Position numbers and translations under genes: made by a program. A stretch of DNA of 64,000 nucleotides from Sambucus nigra (lineage: Eukaryota > Streptophyta > Magnoliopsida > Dipsacales > Adoxaceae). The stretch lies in the NCBI GenBank assembly GCA_949130495.1, contig OX422223.1:77436751-77500750 (forward strand), read 5' to 3'. The notes beneath the pieces are model-generated. The model did not search any database, was not told where the DNA came from, and worked only from the letters and a program-made list of their open reading frames with translations. Shown here one piece after another: positions 48,669 through 60,294 of this stretch. Each line of letters begins with the position of its first letter. The first letter of the stretch is position 1.

Positions 48669-49104
48669 GAGCATGCTCAATGGTGTACATGAACGAAAGT
48701 TATATTTGCAAATTGAAAGTGGGTTTTGCTTTCAGCAGGTACAAATTTCGTAATGGTGGATGAATGGAGATTTTCAAGGAAACTTCCTACGACTTAATAT
48801 TGTTTGTAGAAATCTGTAAGAACTCTGAAACCTAGTAAAATTTGAGTATTTATATTTGATATAAATTTTCTAAGAACTTAATTTGTTCGTAGAAGTTTCA
48901 ACGAAGTTCAAAAATTCATAGGAATTTCTACGAACAAATGAAGTTCATAGGCACCCTTTGCAAATTCTATTGGCGTTTTGTATATTTGGAGAACCACTAC
49001 AAATTGAGGGACGAAACTTGTTCAGTAAATCACACGAGTGCAAACATCCCAATTTGTATCTTTACAAATTTTGTTGGCATTTTGTATCCCCATTACAGAT
49101 GCTC
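48669..49104. mobile_element. PIF/Harbinger (Tourist-like) MITE
   Basis: Ends GAGCATGCTCAATGG and the complement of GAGCATCTGTAATGG, flanked by the 3-bp duplication TTA (48666-48668, 49105-49107). 436 bp, non-coding, with internal inverted words such as TTCTACGAAC and GTTCGTAGAA. Confidence 0.85.
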
Positions 49105-49362
49105 TTATTGTGAATAAGTTGAACGCGTGTCAAGACCCATTTCAGGAACGTGGTTCGATAGTCAAATTTGTGTATTCTATTTTTGTTCCTCTTTTCAATT
49201 TATATAATTTTTGACATGTATTTGATTGTTGTTTTATGTTCTGAAATGAGAATGTTTGGCTAAACACCTCATTCAAGGGGTGGGATGAAACGCGTACGAT
49301 GTTAATTTAATTAACTCATTTATTTTATTGTTATATTTCTATGCAAATTAATTCGAAATTAT

Positions 49363-49516
49363 CATAAATTAATTTATGTAACGAGAGTTAGTAAATTAAT
49401 TTTAAAAGTTAATATTTCATTTTGGAATCAAATTAGAGATAGGAATTAATTTATGTAACGAGAGTTAGAAAATTAATTTTAAAGTTAATATTTCATTTTG
49501 GAATCGATTAGAGATA
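49363..49516. repeat. Tandem duplication, about 75 bp twice
   Basis: The segment with TTTATGTAACGAGAGTTAG and CATTTTGGAATC, ending in AGAGATAGG, occurs at about 49369-49442 and again at 49443-49516 with a few changes. It lies in the LTR's R-U5 part. Confidence 0.85.
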
Positions 49517-50075
49517 GGTTTTCCTATATTTGAATATTAATTCGGTGTTCTATTTCGAAGATTCGTATAATTTTAAATAAATTAATCTTAGCGAATATTT
49601 TGTTAAAAATAGTATGCATCTTAATTTTTTCTGGAAAGTGGCATTTTTAAGTCAATTTTCTGAAAACGATATTATTGAATTTATGATTATAACGAGAGTA
49701 AAATTGTAAATTTAATATTATCTCAAAATATTTCAAAAAAATAAATTAGGATATTAAATAAAATTGATCACACGATATAATCCCATATCTTGTATCTTCT
49801 CATAATTATAAACTCGGTTACGTTTCAATTTTAATAGTATCATGTATGATTTTAGCATTAATTGATTCATTCTCAATATTTTTAAAATTGTGAAAAAGAC
49901 TAGTTTTAATAAAAATTTGGAATTACAAGTATTAACTTTAATTGTTTTCATCACTTGAAAGTTGGATTGACTTCTTACTTACCGATGTGCAAGTTCAAAT
50001 TATGATTATAGGTTGAAGGAAATTTTGATTAACTGTCTTTATTTTACAACAACATACAAAAGACCAGTTATCAAA

Positions 50076-50089
50076 TGGTGCCGTTGTCG
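50076..50089 (+). other. PBS of the Tat/Ogre/Athila-type element
   Basis: TGGTGCCGTTGTCG is a decayed form of the TGGCGCCGTTGCCG word used as PBS by Tat/Athila-lineage elements and differs clearly from the iMet type used by A, B, C and D. Confidence 0.65.
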
Positions 50090-51886
50090 CTTTCATGAAG
50101 ATTAGAGCACAATAAAGATTTGTAGTTCTTTTTAGTTGTAGCTATTATCTTTCCCTCCTCACTAAACTGCTTGTATTAGGTTATTGAGACGTTGTATTTA
50201 TTTGGGTGCATTTTTTACACCATTTTATTTGTAATAATTATTCATAAACACCAAAAAAGCGAAAAGGAAAATGGGACAAAATAGAGAGAGAGCGCGCCCT
50301 TGGAGTGATATTAGAAGCCTCTCTATTTTGGGTCCGTAGGACTCCCGGGGCCGACTGAGATTGGTTATCTCCCCCCGATCGACTTAAAGAGATTATTACC
50401 CTACGTGTTTAAAAGCCATGGGAGGTAAATTTCTTTATTTGTGCCTGCATGCTCTTGTGTGATTTTTCTTCCCGCGTTTATTTCTTAATGGTGTGATGAA
50501 TTAATTAATTAAGACCTACACCTGGTCACTCATAAGAATGGATTTCATCACTCTACTCACTCACCTATCCATTGTGTGCTACCTTGAGCTTCATTAAATT
50601 TAAAATCAATCAACTAGATATCCCCATAGGATATGGTGTTCGTAGCCCCCCCCCCCCCCCCCCCCCCCCCACCTTTAATCAATTTGACCTGTATGATAAC
50701 CCGTAGAGTCCTCTCCACCCAACAAATCCTCGAACGACTCGCTTTGAGGCACGCAGGTGTCTAGGGAAACTGGGTTTTAAGTAAGGTCACCCAGTAAAAC
50801 GAGTTTGTGTTGTAACCAGCGTTGTACCGGTCGACCGTTTCGTTGTAGTAGCTTTGTGTAGAATCTCTGTGGCAAGCCTCTAGTCATCTTGTGATTAAAT
50901 TAGGAACATACTTTTTTCCAAGGCGATCACAAATATAAATTCCGTAATATTTGTCGCCCACGGATTTAATTGGAATTTAGCTTCCCTTTCACTAATTTTG
51001 AAGACATAAATTGGCTACAGTCTAGTTAGGATTTATCATTTACTTGTATGAGTCCAATTCAATATTTTGATAGTCGATTTTAGTAAGTTCGTCCAAATCA
51101 AGAGTCCACTATTTCCTTTTTTCCAAAAAAACATTCCTAAAATATTTCTCATTTTTCTTCAAAAAGCATAAAACTCCAAAAACATTTTTCATTCTTATTT
51201 TTGTTCATTTTCATATTTCTTCAAAATCCAAAAATATTTTTCTATTTCTTTCCCACTTATCAGCACTCAATCTTCTTTCCCATTTTTCTCGAACTCCAAA
51301 AATATTTTTCATTTTCCAAAATTCTTAAAATATTTTCCCTTATCAGCACTCATAAGATTTGCCTTCAACACTTTTTAATTTTCTCTCCTTCCCAATATTA
51401 ATTATTGTTACGCAAAGCATATTGAAACAACAGAAGCCCTAGTTTGATCTCGGAAACATTATTGTTTGCCGCACGCATTAGCATGTAATAACATGACCCA
51501 TATCCAATTGAAGTAGAATTCGTTATCTTTGACAAAATGAACTTAACTTCAAACTCCAATAGAGTTTCTCGTTGTTAAAATCTCTGAGTAAACCCAAATA
51601 TACAAATTAGACCATTCCACTAAAAAATACACAATCATTGTCAATCCGAATACCAATAGTATGAGGTACGAATGTATATTGGAAAACCCATTTAATATTT
51701 TTAGCATATTCAATTGAATGCTTTTTAAAACATTCAACCAATGGCTCGCTATCTGATTATGATGACATGTTCATAACTTATAATTTGCTTCCTCGATATT
51801 TTCTAACAACTTCATTTGATGTCCACCGAGAACTTAAATACCGTTGACGAACTCCATATATTTATTTAATTTCTTAATTCTAAATA
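50090..51886 (+). other. Internal leader region of that element; no gene recognised
   Basis: After the PBS comes about 0.55 kb of untranslated-leader-like sequence, then C25 at 50646-50670, then unassigned sequence. Around 51120-51370 the word CCAAAAATATTTTTC and the phrase TTATCAGCACTCA recur. No gag or pol motif was found. The minus frame 51549-51737 may continue the degenerate segment described at 51887. Confidence 0.4.
50646..50670. repeat. Poly-C run (C25)
   Basis: An uninterrupted run of 25 cytosines; the length may be affected by sequencing error. Confidence 0.85.
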
Positions 51887-52317
51887 ATATGGTAATAACT
51901 CCTTCCCACATATCTCCAATACTCTTTACAAATGATTCCATACATCCTATGTTGTCCACGGGATCAGTTACATCCGTTAAATCTAAAATTCTTTATTCAT
52001 CCCCTTCCATATAGTACATCTCCTTGTTGTCGATCACACTATTTTAAAGGAAACAAATAGATATTTAATTACTGTATTTTTTTATATTTCATATTTCCCA
52101 ACAATATGGTAAGAACACCTTCCCACATATTTCCAATACAACTTTTAATGCATTTTCTTCATAAATGATTCCATACATCCTGTATTACCCACGGGATCAA
52201 ATAAATCCGATAAATCTAAAATTATATATTGATCCAAAAGATGATCTCTTCTATATAGTCCACCTCCTTGTTGTCGATCACACTATTTTAAAGGAAACAA
52301 ATAAATGTTTAATTACA
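51887..52317 (-). pseudogene. Tandemly duplicated exon-like segment
   Basis: Two copies (52317-52102 and 52070-51887 on the minus strand) share TGTGATCGACAACAAGGAG and a matching downstream part. Both translate as related peptides: IDNKEMYYMEGDE then ILDLTDVTDPVDNIGCMESF in one, IDNKEVDYIEE then ILDLSDLFDPVGNTGCMESF in the other. Conservation of the peptide across diverged copies suggests it was coding. Each copy has stops or frameshifts. I do not recognise the family. Confidence 0.5.
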
Positions 52318-55115
52318 ATAAAGTATAACCCTTAAAATAATTTGGCATTTCAAATAGATAATTTAGGAACAATATTATTTACAAATATGATAACAATAAT
52401 TATAAATGATACCAATACAAATTTAGCCACGCGTCAATATACACAAAAGAACCTAATATGCCTTTAATAGATAAGGTTCTAGATTTTACAATAGTTCTAG
52501 ACACACGAAACAAAATTGTTTTTAACAAGATTAAAAAAAACTTTTTAACTACTAAAAAAATAATTAACCGTAAAAAAAAAGATTGAAATTTATTTAAATT
52601 TTATTAATTTTTTAAAGTCAAATAGTTACTATTTTAAGGATAAAACTATGAACTTTTGAAGGAATGTGAAGCATATCTGCTTGACATCAAATTGAACGTT
52701 TATAAATAAACTACCCAATATTACATAACCAAGTCTACAATTTAATATCTAAAAAAGTTTTACAATATTTTTCTTATGTGCTTTTTGTATCAATAACAAT
52801 TAACAAATAATTATTTATTGTTATTAAATGGTAATAAAAAATTGTACTGTTTTTAAGTAGTTAATTTTTTTTCACTATTTTTTATGAACTATTTATAAAA
52901 AGTGTCTTTAAATTTTTTAAATTGTTTTTAGAGTTAATTTTTTTTTATAAATTTTGTTTTATAAATATTTCACAAGAGCTATTAAACCCCAAAAGTTTTA
53001 ATATATCCAAAAAAACTTTATGTAAAACAACAATAAAAAATAAATTTAAAATATTACAAATACCAAAAAAATAATCCGATAATGATAATGTTTTTAATGT
53101 TAAAAAAAAATACGCTTTAAGTCCCTCACAAACAAATTTTAACACATTTACCACACATGAAATAAAAATTAAAAAGCCAATTTCAATTCAATGAAATTGA
53201 AATTGACCTTCCAATTAAAATTTTAAGACTTGAAATTAAGTTGTCAAACAAACCTTAAAGAAATTTTAATAAATTTTGAAGACTTAACTAATTCTCTTCT
53301 TGTAAAAGTCAATACCAATGGACAATCAAGTGAACCTAAAAAATGATTTTCAATAATTATTTAAAAATTGTCACGCTAAGTGTAAATTTCCCTTATGTTA
53401 AATACATGATAAATTCCCTTGTTTCACCAAAGATTAAATAGAGTTGAACATGCATGTGCGTATGAATTTGAAGTACTAAATAATTATAAAGATTAAACTC
53501 GTCAATATCTAATTTAGTATATACTAATGCCCCATGACTTGGGCTTAAGAAATACATGTTTTCATACAACAAATACTAAACCAACAAACATTACTAATCT
53601 ATTATTTGGTTTTGTAATTGTAACATGTTAATTTATAAACCTAATACTATTACTACAAATGCTATATTAACAACAACACAACAATAGCTTAACATTTGTA
53701 TAAACACAATAAAAACTCAAAATTAGTTAAACATAAAACTTAAAGAAAAAACGTGTTCCCATAAAAATGTGGAATCCTTGTAAATCATGACATGAGATCT
53801 CTTTTATGAATAACTTATCAATAAATTTGTTGTCTAGAACTACATTAATTTAACCTTGATCCCCCAAAGCTGTTATAAACAATGACAAATTGACACAAAA
53901 AGATAGTTGAACCACAGAACCTTGGAAGAAGAGGAGTTTAGTTATCAACTAGGTACATATAAATGACCTAACTCAAAGAATGATAAGAGTAACAAAATTC
54001 TAACATTATTGTCAAGCAAACAAGACCCATTTATATGCATTTAGGAATGACTTCATATAGAATGGTATATGCATATCATAATATAGATTATGTATAAGAA
54101 AAAGGAATAAAGAAAGCCTAAATTATAACCTTGAAGAATCGATGGGGAGACAGTCCATACCCATTGATACATGTCATTCACCACAAAATGCTCCTTACTC
54201 TCTCTCTCTCTCTCTCTCTCTTTAAACTGGTAGAGTTTTGGGATATAATTTCATTTTCTCATAAAAAAGGATATCTGATGTCTCATATTTATAGCAAAAC
54301 TAACAAAGTTATGATTGGGTAAAATCAATAGCACATGGATTGAATTTAAATAAGAAAGGTTGTAGATAAGAAAATGATCGGACGATCAATAAAGAAACAC
54401 AAAAGTTTACCCAAGAATGAGACATATATTAAGATAGTTGTAATCAACTTTGCATGACAAAGACGCATGCTAAATATTACCGTTATTACTGAATCGATGT
54501 CGTTTCAAAATAACATAAATGATGGTTTTGGTTTTAAAAGAAAATCATATGCTGTTAGTAAAAATCGTGGGCCAGAAAAGTAACATGTCGTCGCTTTGAA
54601 AAATCTAAGAGCCATTTGTAACACATTAAAGGAGTTACCGTCGCAAACAATAAAAGCAGATGACATCGTTTTAATAGACAATCCGGTTTGTCGGTTGGAA
54701 AAGAACCACAAGTTAAAAGCTTAAGATCTCAACATGTGTTGAACAACTGTAACACTAGAAACTTTTAACTTTGTACCATTATCTATACAATTTCGTATTA
54801 AATAGGTATTAATATAGTATTTCCTTTTTATTCAAAATCAATCATTTTCTTTTTATTTTTAAATGAGATTAAATGGCAAATTAAATTCAAATTAAATTTA
54901 AAAATACCAGAAAATACAGATTATATGACAAAATTATTCTCAATAATTTTACACTTAAAAATGATAGTTCCACCCTATTTTAATTAATGAATTAATTAAA
55001 TTAACTGAATCAATAATTAGGTATAAATTTAATTTTAATTTGATTTTAAATTGTTTAAAATCATATAAAATTTAATGAACTACCAACACATACACACAAT
55101 AAAAATATACAACAA
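52318..55115. other. AT-rich stretch without recognised gene
   Basis: Very AT-rich, with long A and T runs. A (CT)n run is at 54197-54221. The sequence TTGTCAAACAAACCTTAA at about 53240 resembles one end of a MITE, but no partner was found. No domain is recognised in any frame. Confidence 0.5.
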
Positions 55116-55143
55116 CTAGCACGAAGGCCACGCGATGCGTGGC

Positions 55144-55203
<60 letters not shown>

Positions 55204-55777
55204 ACTATGAAAATTGTACAAATTAATTGTTAGCAAACCAATTCAGAATCGCCAATTGAAATAACATAACTATTTAGCACATCTAATTTTGTTTTTTTAG
55301 ATTAAATTTAAAGAACTAATAAGTAAAAAAAAGTGATAAATAATGTGATCAAGAACTGCCCTTCATCAACTGAGGTGGTCATCAGGTTCTTGTTTTGTTC
55401 CCAAAATCAATACTATGAATTTTATCCACTCTCAAGGTAATATTTTATACCCGTCACAAATTTTGTTACAATTGTTATCATTGATAAAAAAAAATAGTTC
55501 ATCTCACTAAAATGAATGTTAACATAATTTGAGAGAAAGGGAGAACAAATAATAAGAGACTCATTAGGGATGTTTTGCGATCACACACATACACCTCCAT
55601 GAAAGCTTAGAAACTCAACTGAAAAATGGAATCCACCTACCTCCATAACTGTTAAGATTTAAAATAAAATAAAAATCACCACCATATATGTTAAAACTCA
55701 ATTCCACCAAACCCATATATACATATATATACATAGCCCTATGAAAATTGTTGGGTGCTAAATGTTTAGAATTATAC

Positions 55778-55853
55778 CTGAGAGGTCAAAGACTATTTTC
55801 ATAGTTTTTTGCTTGGCTTTGTCGTCGTGCAACTCCAATTTCATCACCACTTG
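55778..55853 (-). pseudogene. HIPP-type heavy-metal-associated domain exon
   Basis: A 76-nt exon bounded by AG at its 5' side and a CAG|GTATAA donor encodes QVVMKLELHDDKAKQKTMK followed by IVFDLSG. This is the first half of the HMA domain of heavy-metal-associated isoprenylated plant proteins in the subgroup with K-V-V-L-K-L-D-L-H-D-D-K-A-K-Q-K; there the CxxC metal-binding pair is already lost, as here. The short first exon (ATGAAG), the rest of the domain, the Pro-rich linker and the CaaX end are not found. A second exon-like peptide upstream (AALDTAAPTILLKLKK, about 56090-56140) ends at a GTACAA donor but is unassigned. It lies inside the Helitron. Confidence 0.7.
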
Positions 55854-56567
55854 CTTCCATAAATCAAAAGATTAAAAATAAAGAAAAGATTATTAGATTA
55901 TAATCAAACTAAGCTTGAAGATTTCAAATTTCATTTCAATCCTTAATGAACTAAAATACTCAGTTATATACAACACCAAATATTTTTCCTTCCAAATTTT
56001 AGAGTGTAAACTAATGAATTAAAAGAAAAGATGAGAATATATTATGTTCCTTATTAAAGCAAATGAAATAATTTGTACCTTTTTCAACTTTAAAAGGATT
56101 GTAGGAGCAGCTGTATCAAGAGCAGCATATTTGAACTACACATTCAATCAAATTAAATTATAACCAACTCAGAAGTAAAATTTAGTATGTGCAAACACTG
56201 CTAATAACTGGATCATACTCCTCTCATTATATAAAACTAAATCACATTAGTTAACAACATTTATAGTGATAATCATTTCAGTCAACAACATTTATAGTGC
56301 TAATCATTTTCGATGCTCGAAATATTTGTCCCTGTTTATGTTTACTAATGTAATCACTCATCTCCCATTTTGCTTAAACGTCAGCATAGGCTCTCCAAAG
56401 ACACAAATTCCTTTCCTATATATATACACATTTGAGAAGTAAACATGTCAGTCTTACCCTATGATTAATTCCTTTAATACCTTAACATGTTTAAATCAAA
56501 TCTTTCCATTCAAATGAAGCAGATCACAACCATTCCCAAATACATGTGTAAATCGAATCATTAACAA

Positions 56568-56760
56568 CATTGAACCATACCTATTCAGATGCATTCATCA
56601 ACACAGATATGAAGAAGATTTGCATTTTTGAGGACAGAGAGAATAAATGATGATCTTTTTTCGATAAAAAACAAATGCATTGAACCATAACTCTTTAGAT
56701 GCATTCATCAAGAGAGATATGAAGAAGATTTACATTTATGAGGAGAGAATATGAAGACAT
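56568..56760. repeat. Imperfect tandem duplication near the Helitron 5' end
   Basis: CATTGAACCATA, GATGCATTCATCAA and AGATATGAAGAAGATTT occur in the same order at 56568-56676 and 56677-56760. Confidence 0.75.
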
Positions 56761-56847
56761 TTTGGGAGGTATAATATAGATTGCAAGTCTTTATTATTGC
56801 CACGTGTCATCCTCAGAGGATTTGGGTCTATAATTTTTATATAGCTA

Positions 56848-57011
56848 TCACTACTACTTAAAAAGAGGGAAAAACCTTGGATGTCAGTAAATGTCTACAA
56901 TACCCTCACTTAATGTGTTTATTCCAATTCTACCCTTTATTCACTCACACACATTCTTTCTCTTTCCATCTATACCTCCTCACGAGAACTCAAACGATAG
57001 AAACTTAAATG

Positions 57012-57042
<31 letters not shown>

Positions 57043-58263
57043 GTAAAAGAAATCCAGCGGAAACCTAACACACTTAGAAATTTTTAAAAAAACTAATGAC
57101 GACAAAATACAAACCACCACTTGGATAATTTCTAAAAATAAAAACCACCACTTGGATAATTTCTAAAAATAAAAACCAAGGGTTAACCACCCTCACAATT
57201 CCATCACCGCCTACCACAACCTCTCTTAATTTCAACCATCACACCGCCTTATGCCCATCATCACAGATCCTCCAACAATCGGCGCCTATGTACACTCATC
57301 ACCCACCGGGATGTTTCTCCCTCAAATATGAAAATCCAAACAGGTGAGGTGCGAATTTGGAATATGGCCTTTCTTATTTTAATGCTCTCCATTGTCTTAT
57401 TTCAAATTTATAATCTGATGAAATGAGGTTTGTTGTTTAGTATCTGAAGTTTTCTATTTTATCATATTAAAGTAAAATAAATGTAAATAAAAATAAGATT
57501 TATTTATTAATTTTTGAAATATACGTTTATTGTGAATTTTATTTTTTATATAATTGTGCGATTTGTACTAATTCATATAACAATTTCATTTTTTAGACAG
57601 TGGTTTGCTATATAATTATTATCATATATTTAATTATTTTTTTAGATACATTCATAATTTATACACGGTGGTGTATTTGTTTTGCTTGATTTTTGATATG
57701 CAGTATTAATTTAACTTCACACAATAAATAATCTCTTTGAGGCACTCTCATTTGTTCAATCGTCCGTGAGCAACAATTGAATGAGAAAAGCTGACGATCT
57801 TTTTAATTGAAATTTTCCTTTGACAGATAATATAAAAATTAATATGTATGGGAATTGTGATGGGAACCCGGGAAGCGGCGCCTTTGGTGGGCTTGTCCGG
57901 AGTTTGGATGGAAGGATTTGTGGGTGGAATTCTCAGAGTTATCACAAGTCTTAAAGCTAAGCTTGAAGGGATATTCCACGGGTTGAATATTTGCAGAGAA
58001 AGACGCTATCAGGGAGCAACAATTAAATTGGACTTCAAACTCCAAACACCAAAAGCCACCCATATCACGTGATAATTAGGGACTACATTAGCTTAAATAA
58101 GGAGTTCAAAGAAATGATTACCCACACTTTTCGTTAAGGAAACGGATAGTAGATTGATTAGTTTGAATATTCGGATAATTCATATTGCCTTGCTGCCTAC
58201 TTTTAAAGCTTTAATTGAATTCTCCGATTCGATCGCATGTACAATGCACGTGGACACACCTAG
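56848..58263 (+). mobile_element. Helitron (non-autonomous), plus strand
   Basis: It begins TCACTACTACTTAAAAAG after an A, and ends CTAG before a T. The 3' end has an imperfect hairpin (CGCATGTA-CAA-TGCACGTG) followed by 12 bases to the terminus, and the GCACGTGGACACACCTAG style is typical of plant Helitron ends. 1416 bp, no Rep/helicase. It contains a captured RNase H-like fragment and a CT microsatellite (57014-57041). Confidence 0.72.
57849..58065 (+). pseudogene. RNase H-like (RVT_3) fragment inside the Helitron
   Basis: One frame reads NCDGNPGSGAFGGLVRSLDG and, after a one-base shift, the next reads WMEGFVGGILRVITSLKAKL then EGIFHGLNICRERRYQ. Together they follow the plant RNase H-like pattern of a D-G motif, G-W-GF, an A-E-L-x-G-I helix (here AKLEGI, Glu retained one step later) and a following strand. 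Such domains come from LINEs or from host RNase H-like genes. Broken by the frameshift and truncated at the C-terminus. Confidence 0.65.
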
Positions 58264-58576
58264 TATAGATATAAAGTGTGTGATGTGATTATGTATTAAG
58301 GTGACCATATTGAGCTTTTCCTCAGAAAATACCTTCCTTGGACTTTTTGAAGAGTTGACTTGACAATCAATATTGGGCCATGAGTGAGCTGGGTTTGGTA
58401 TCTAACCTAGACTCTAAGGGTCTGTTTGTTTGACAATGGGTAAAAGAGTGGACATGACAAAATTTGCCGTGGCAATTTTTGCCTAGGTAAATTTTACCTA
58501 GTTTTTTTACACAAGGCTATCAAATAACCATTAGGCGAAATTAAAGTCAATCCAATTAGTTTATTTAAAAATAGTT

Positions 58577-59190
58577 TTTATATTATATTCAAAAATGTTA
58601 AAAACAAGTTTTACAATATTTTTATATTATGTTTTTAAAAAAAAATTGTAAAACATTTTCTTAACAATTTTTTATAATATTAAAAACATTTTTTTAAATA
58701 TTACAAAATAATTTTTAAATATTCACAACAGTTTTTTTAACTATCTAAAATGGTTTTTAAACTTTAAAACTGTTTTTATATTATATTCAAAACAATTTTT
58801 AAAAATGTTAAAAACGGTTTTTACAATATTTTATATTACGTTTTTTAAAAAAAATTGTAAAAAATTTTCTTAACAATTTTTATAATATTAAAAACAGTTT
58901 TTAAAACATTAAAAATAGTTTTTAAAACATTACAATTTTTTTTTAACTATTTAAAATAGTTTTTTTAACTATTTAAAACAATTTTTAAAATTATTTTTTA
59001 AAACTTTAAAACAGTTGTTATAATATATTCAAAACAGTTTTTAAAAATGTTAAAAACAGCTTTTACAATATTTTTATACCACGGTTTTAAAAAAATTGTA
59101 AAAAATTTTCTTAACAATTGTTTATAATATGAAAAACAGTTTTTAAAATATTACAAAATAATTTTTAAATATTCATAACAGTTTTTTTAA
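58577..59190. repeat. Three-unit internal array of about 200-240 bp
   Basis: Units start near 58577, 58771 and 59013, each with TATTCAAAA, GTTAAAAAC, TTTTACAATATTTT, AAATTGTAAAA and TTTTCTTAACAATT in the same order. The last unit is cut by the element at 59191 and resumes after 60040. Confidence 0.75.
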
Positions 59191-60040
59191 GGGGCTTCTA
59201 GACATCACCCCCTAGTAAATAGTAAATATATATGTAGATCCAATTATCTTTTTTATTAAGCATTGTGGTCCTCCTAACAAAACATAAACCATCTGATGCA
59301 TCTCTTAGATTTTAGGAGCGTCTATCCTCTATTCAAATAATCCCACTGGAATAAATATATACCTATTTGTATTCCTAGAGTAAAGTAACCAAAATGCATA
59401 TGTATCTGCTTTATATCTCACAAATAGTTGATTCTTGAAGCCTCCATATTTGATCAAATAAAGCCATTAACATAAATAGATACCCATTTGTATAAAAGTA
59501 TCTACATACAAGTTATGTTTAATATCCAACTAATCAAATGGCTAAATATATATGTTCAGTTAGATAGTAACCCATTTGTAACATATATCTATATAGATGT
59601 TATGTTAAACACTAACCCATTTTAAATTTGATCTTGGGTTACGATAACTAGTACATTCACTTAGATACCAACTCATTTGTTACAAAAGGTGTCTACATAG
59701 AAGTTATGTTAAATACCCAACTAATCAAATGGCTAAATATATATGTTCAGTTAGATAGGAAACCATTTGTAGCACATATCTATAAAGATTTAGATTTGAT
59801 CTTGGGTTACGATAACAGGTTTGGAGCAAAAAGTATCTATCTACACAGAAGCTAACATCATTTAGATACTAATCATGTTTCTTCAGCAAGCCCCTTAGTT
59901 AGTAGGAGTTTTTGGTAACCATAAAGATCTCCCACAAACCGAAAATTATGGAACTGTTAAAGGGCCGATATCTACAACAAATTTTTAAGTGGGTTTAGTT
60001 ATATAAAAACTTTTAACTAGGGGTAATATATAGTTACCTA
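59191..60040. mobile_element. Mutator-like (MULE-type) non-autonomous element
   Basis: A perfect 9-bp duplication TTTTTTTAA (59182-59190, 60041-60049) flanks an 850-bp element. Its ends are inverted relatives: ACCCCCTAGTAAATAG near the start and the complement of TACCCCTAGTTAAAAG near the end. The interior has a diverged repeat of TATATGTTCAGTTAGATAG (about 59549 and 59739). Non-coding. Confidence 0.72.
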
Positions 60041-60294
60041 TTTTTTTAATTATTTAAAATGGTTTTTAAATTATTTTTTAAAATATTAAAAGCGTTTAAG
60101 AAGTTAGCAAATTTGTTGGCAAACATTTCTCACTCAAATAGGTAAGTAAAGTTTGCCAACACCTTATGCATAGGAGGTGTTGTACATTTGCAAATAACTT
60201 GTAGGAAAACTTTAGTACCAAACCCACAAAATTGTAGGCAAATACCCCATTTGCCATTTGCCATGGCAAATAAGGGAAACCAAACGAACCCTAA

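Larger units (their letters stand above)
46687..50073 (+). mobile_element. 5' LTR of a Tat/Ogre/Athila-type Ty3/gypsy element
   Basis: It begins TGATAAACGC and ends CAGTTATCA, giving a terminal inverted repeat TGATAA/TTATCA, and is followed two bases later by a Tat/Athila-style PBS. Inside are a TATA box (48478-48484) and the phrase TTTGGCTAAACACCTCATTC near the 3' end, which I associate with this lineage. Two MITEs inflate it to 3.4 kb; without them it is about 2.4 kb. No matching 3' LTR is seen in the window. It truncates the LINE on its left. Confidence 0.65.
55116..56780 (-). mobile_element. Helitron (non-autonomous), minus strand
   Basis: On the minus strand the 5' end is TCTATATTATACC (56780) and the 3' end is CTAG (55116), preceded by the hairpin CCACGC-ATC-GCGTGG, whose stem ends 12 bases before the terminus. 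The flanking bases are A before TC and T after CTAG, the AT target typical of Helitrons. A 54-bp AT run (55147-55200) lies just inside the hairpin. No Rep/helicase is encoded. It carries a HIPP-like exon in its own sense direction. Confidence 0.75.
58418..60291. mobile_element. Harbinger-like MITE with nested insertion
   Basis: Ends GGGTCTGTTTGTTTGAC and the complement of GGGTTCGTTTGGTTTCC, flanked by TAA (58415-58417, 60292-60294). Subterminal words such as TTTGCCATGGCAAA recur at both ends. No transposase. Without the insertion at 59191 it is about 1.0 kb, and most of that is the internal array below. Confidence 0.7.

Noticed and set aside
54505..54711. 68-codon minus-strand frame
   Set aside because: No recognisable motif and no splice or neighbour support.
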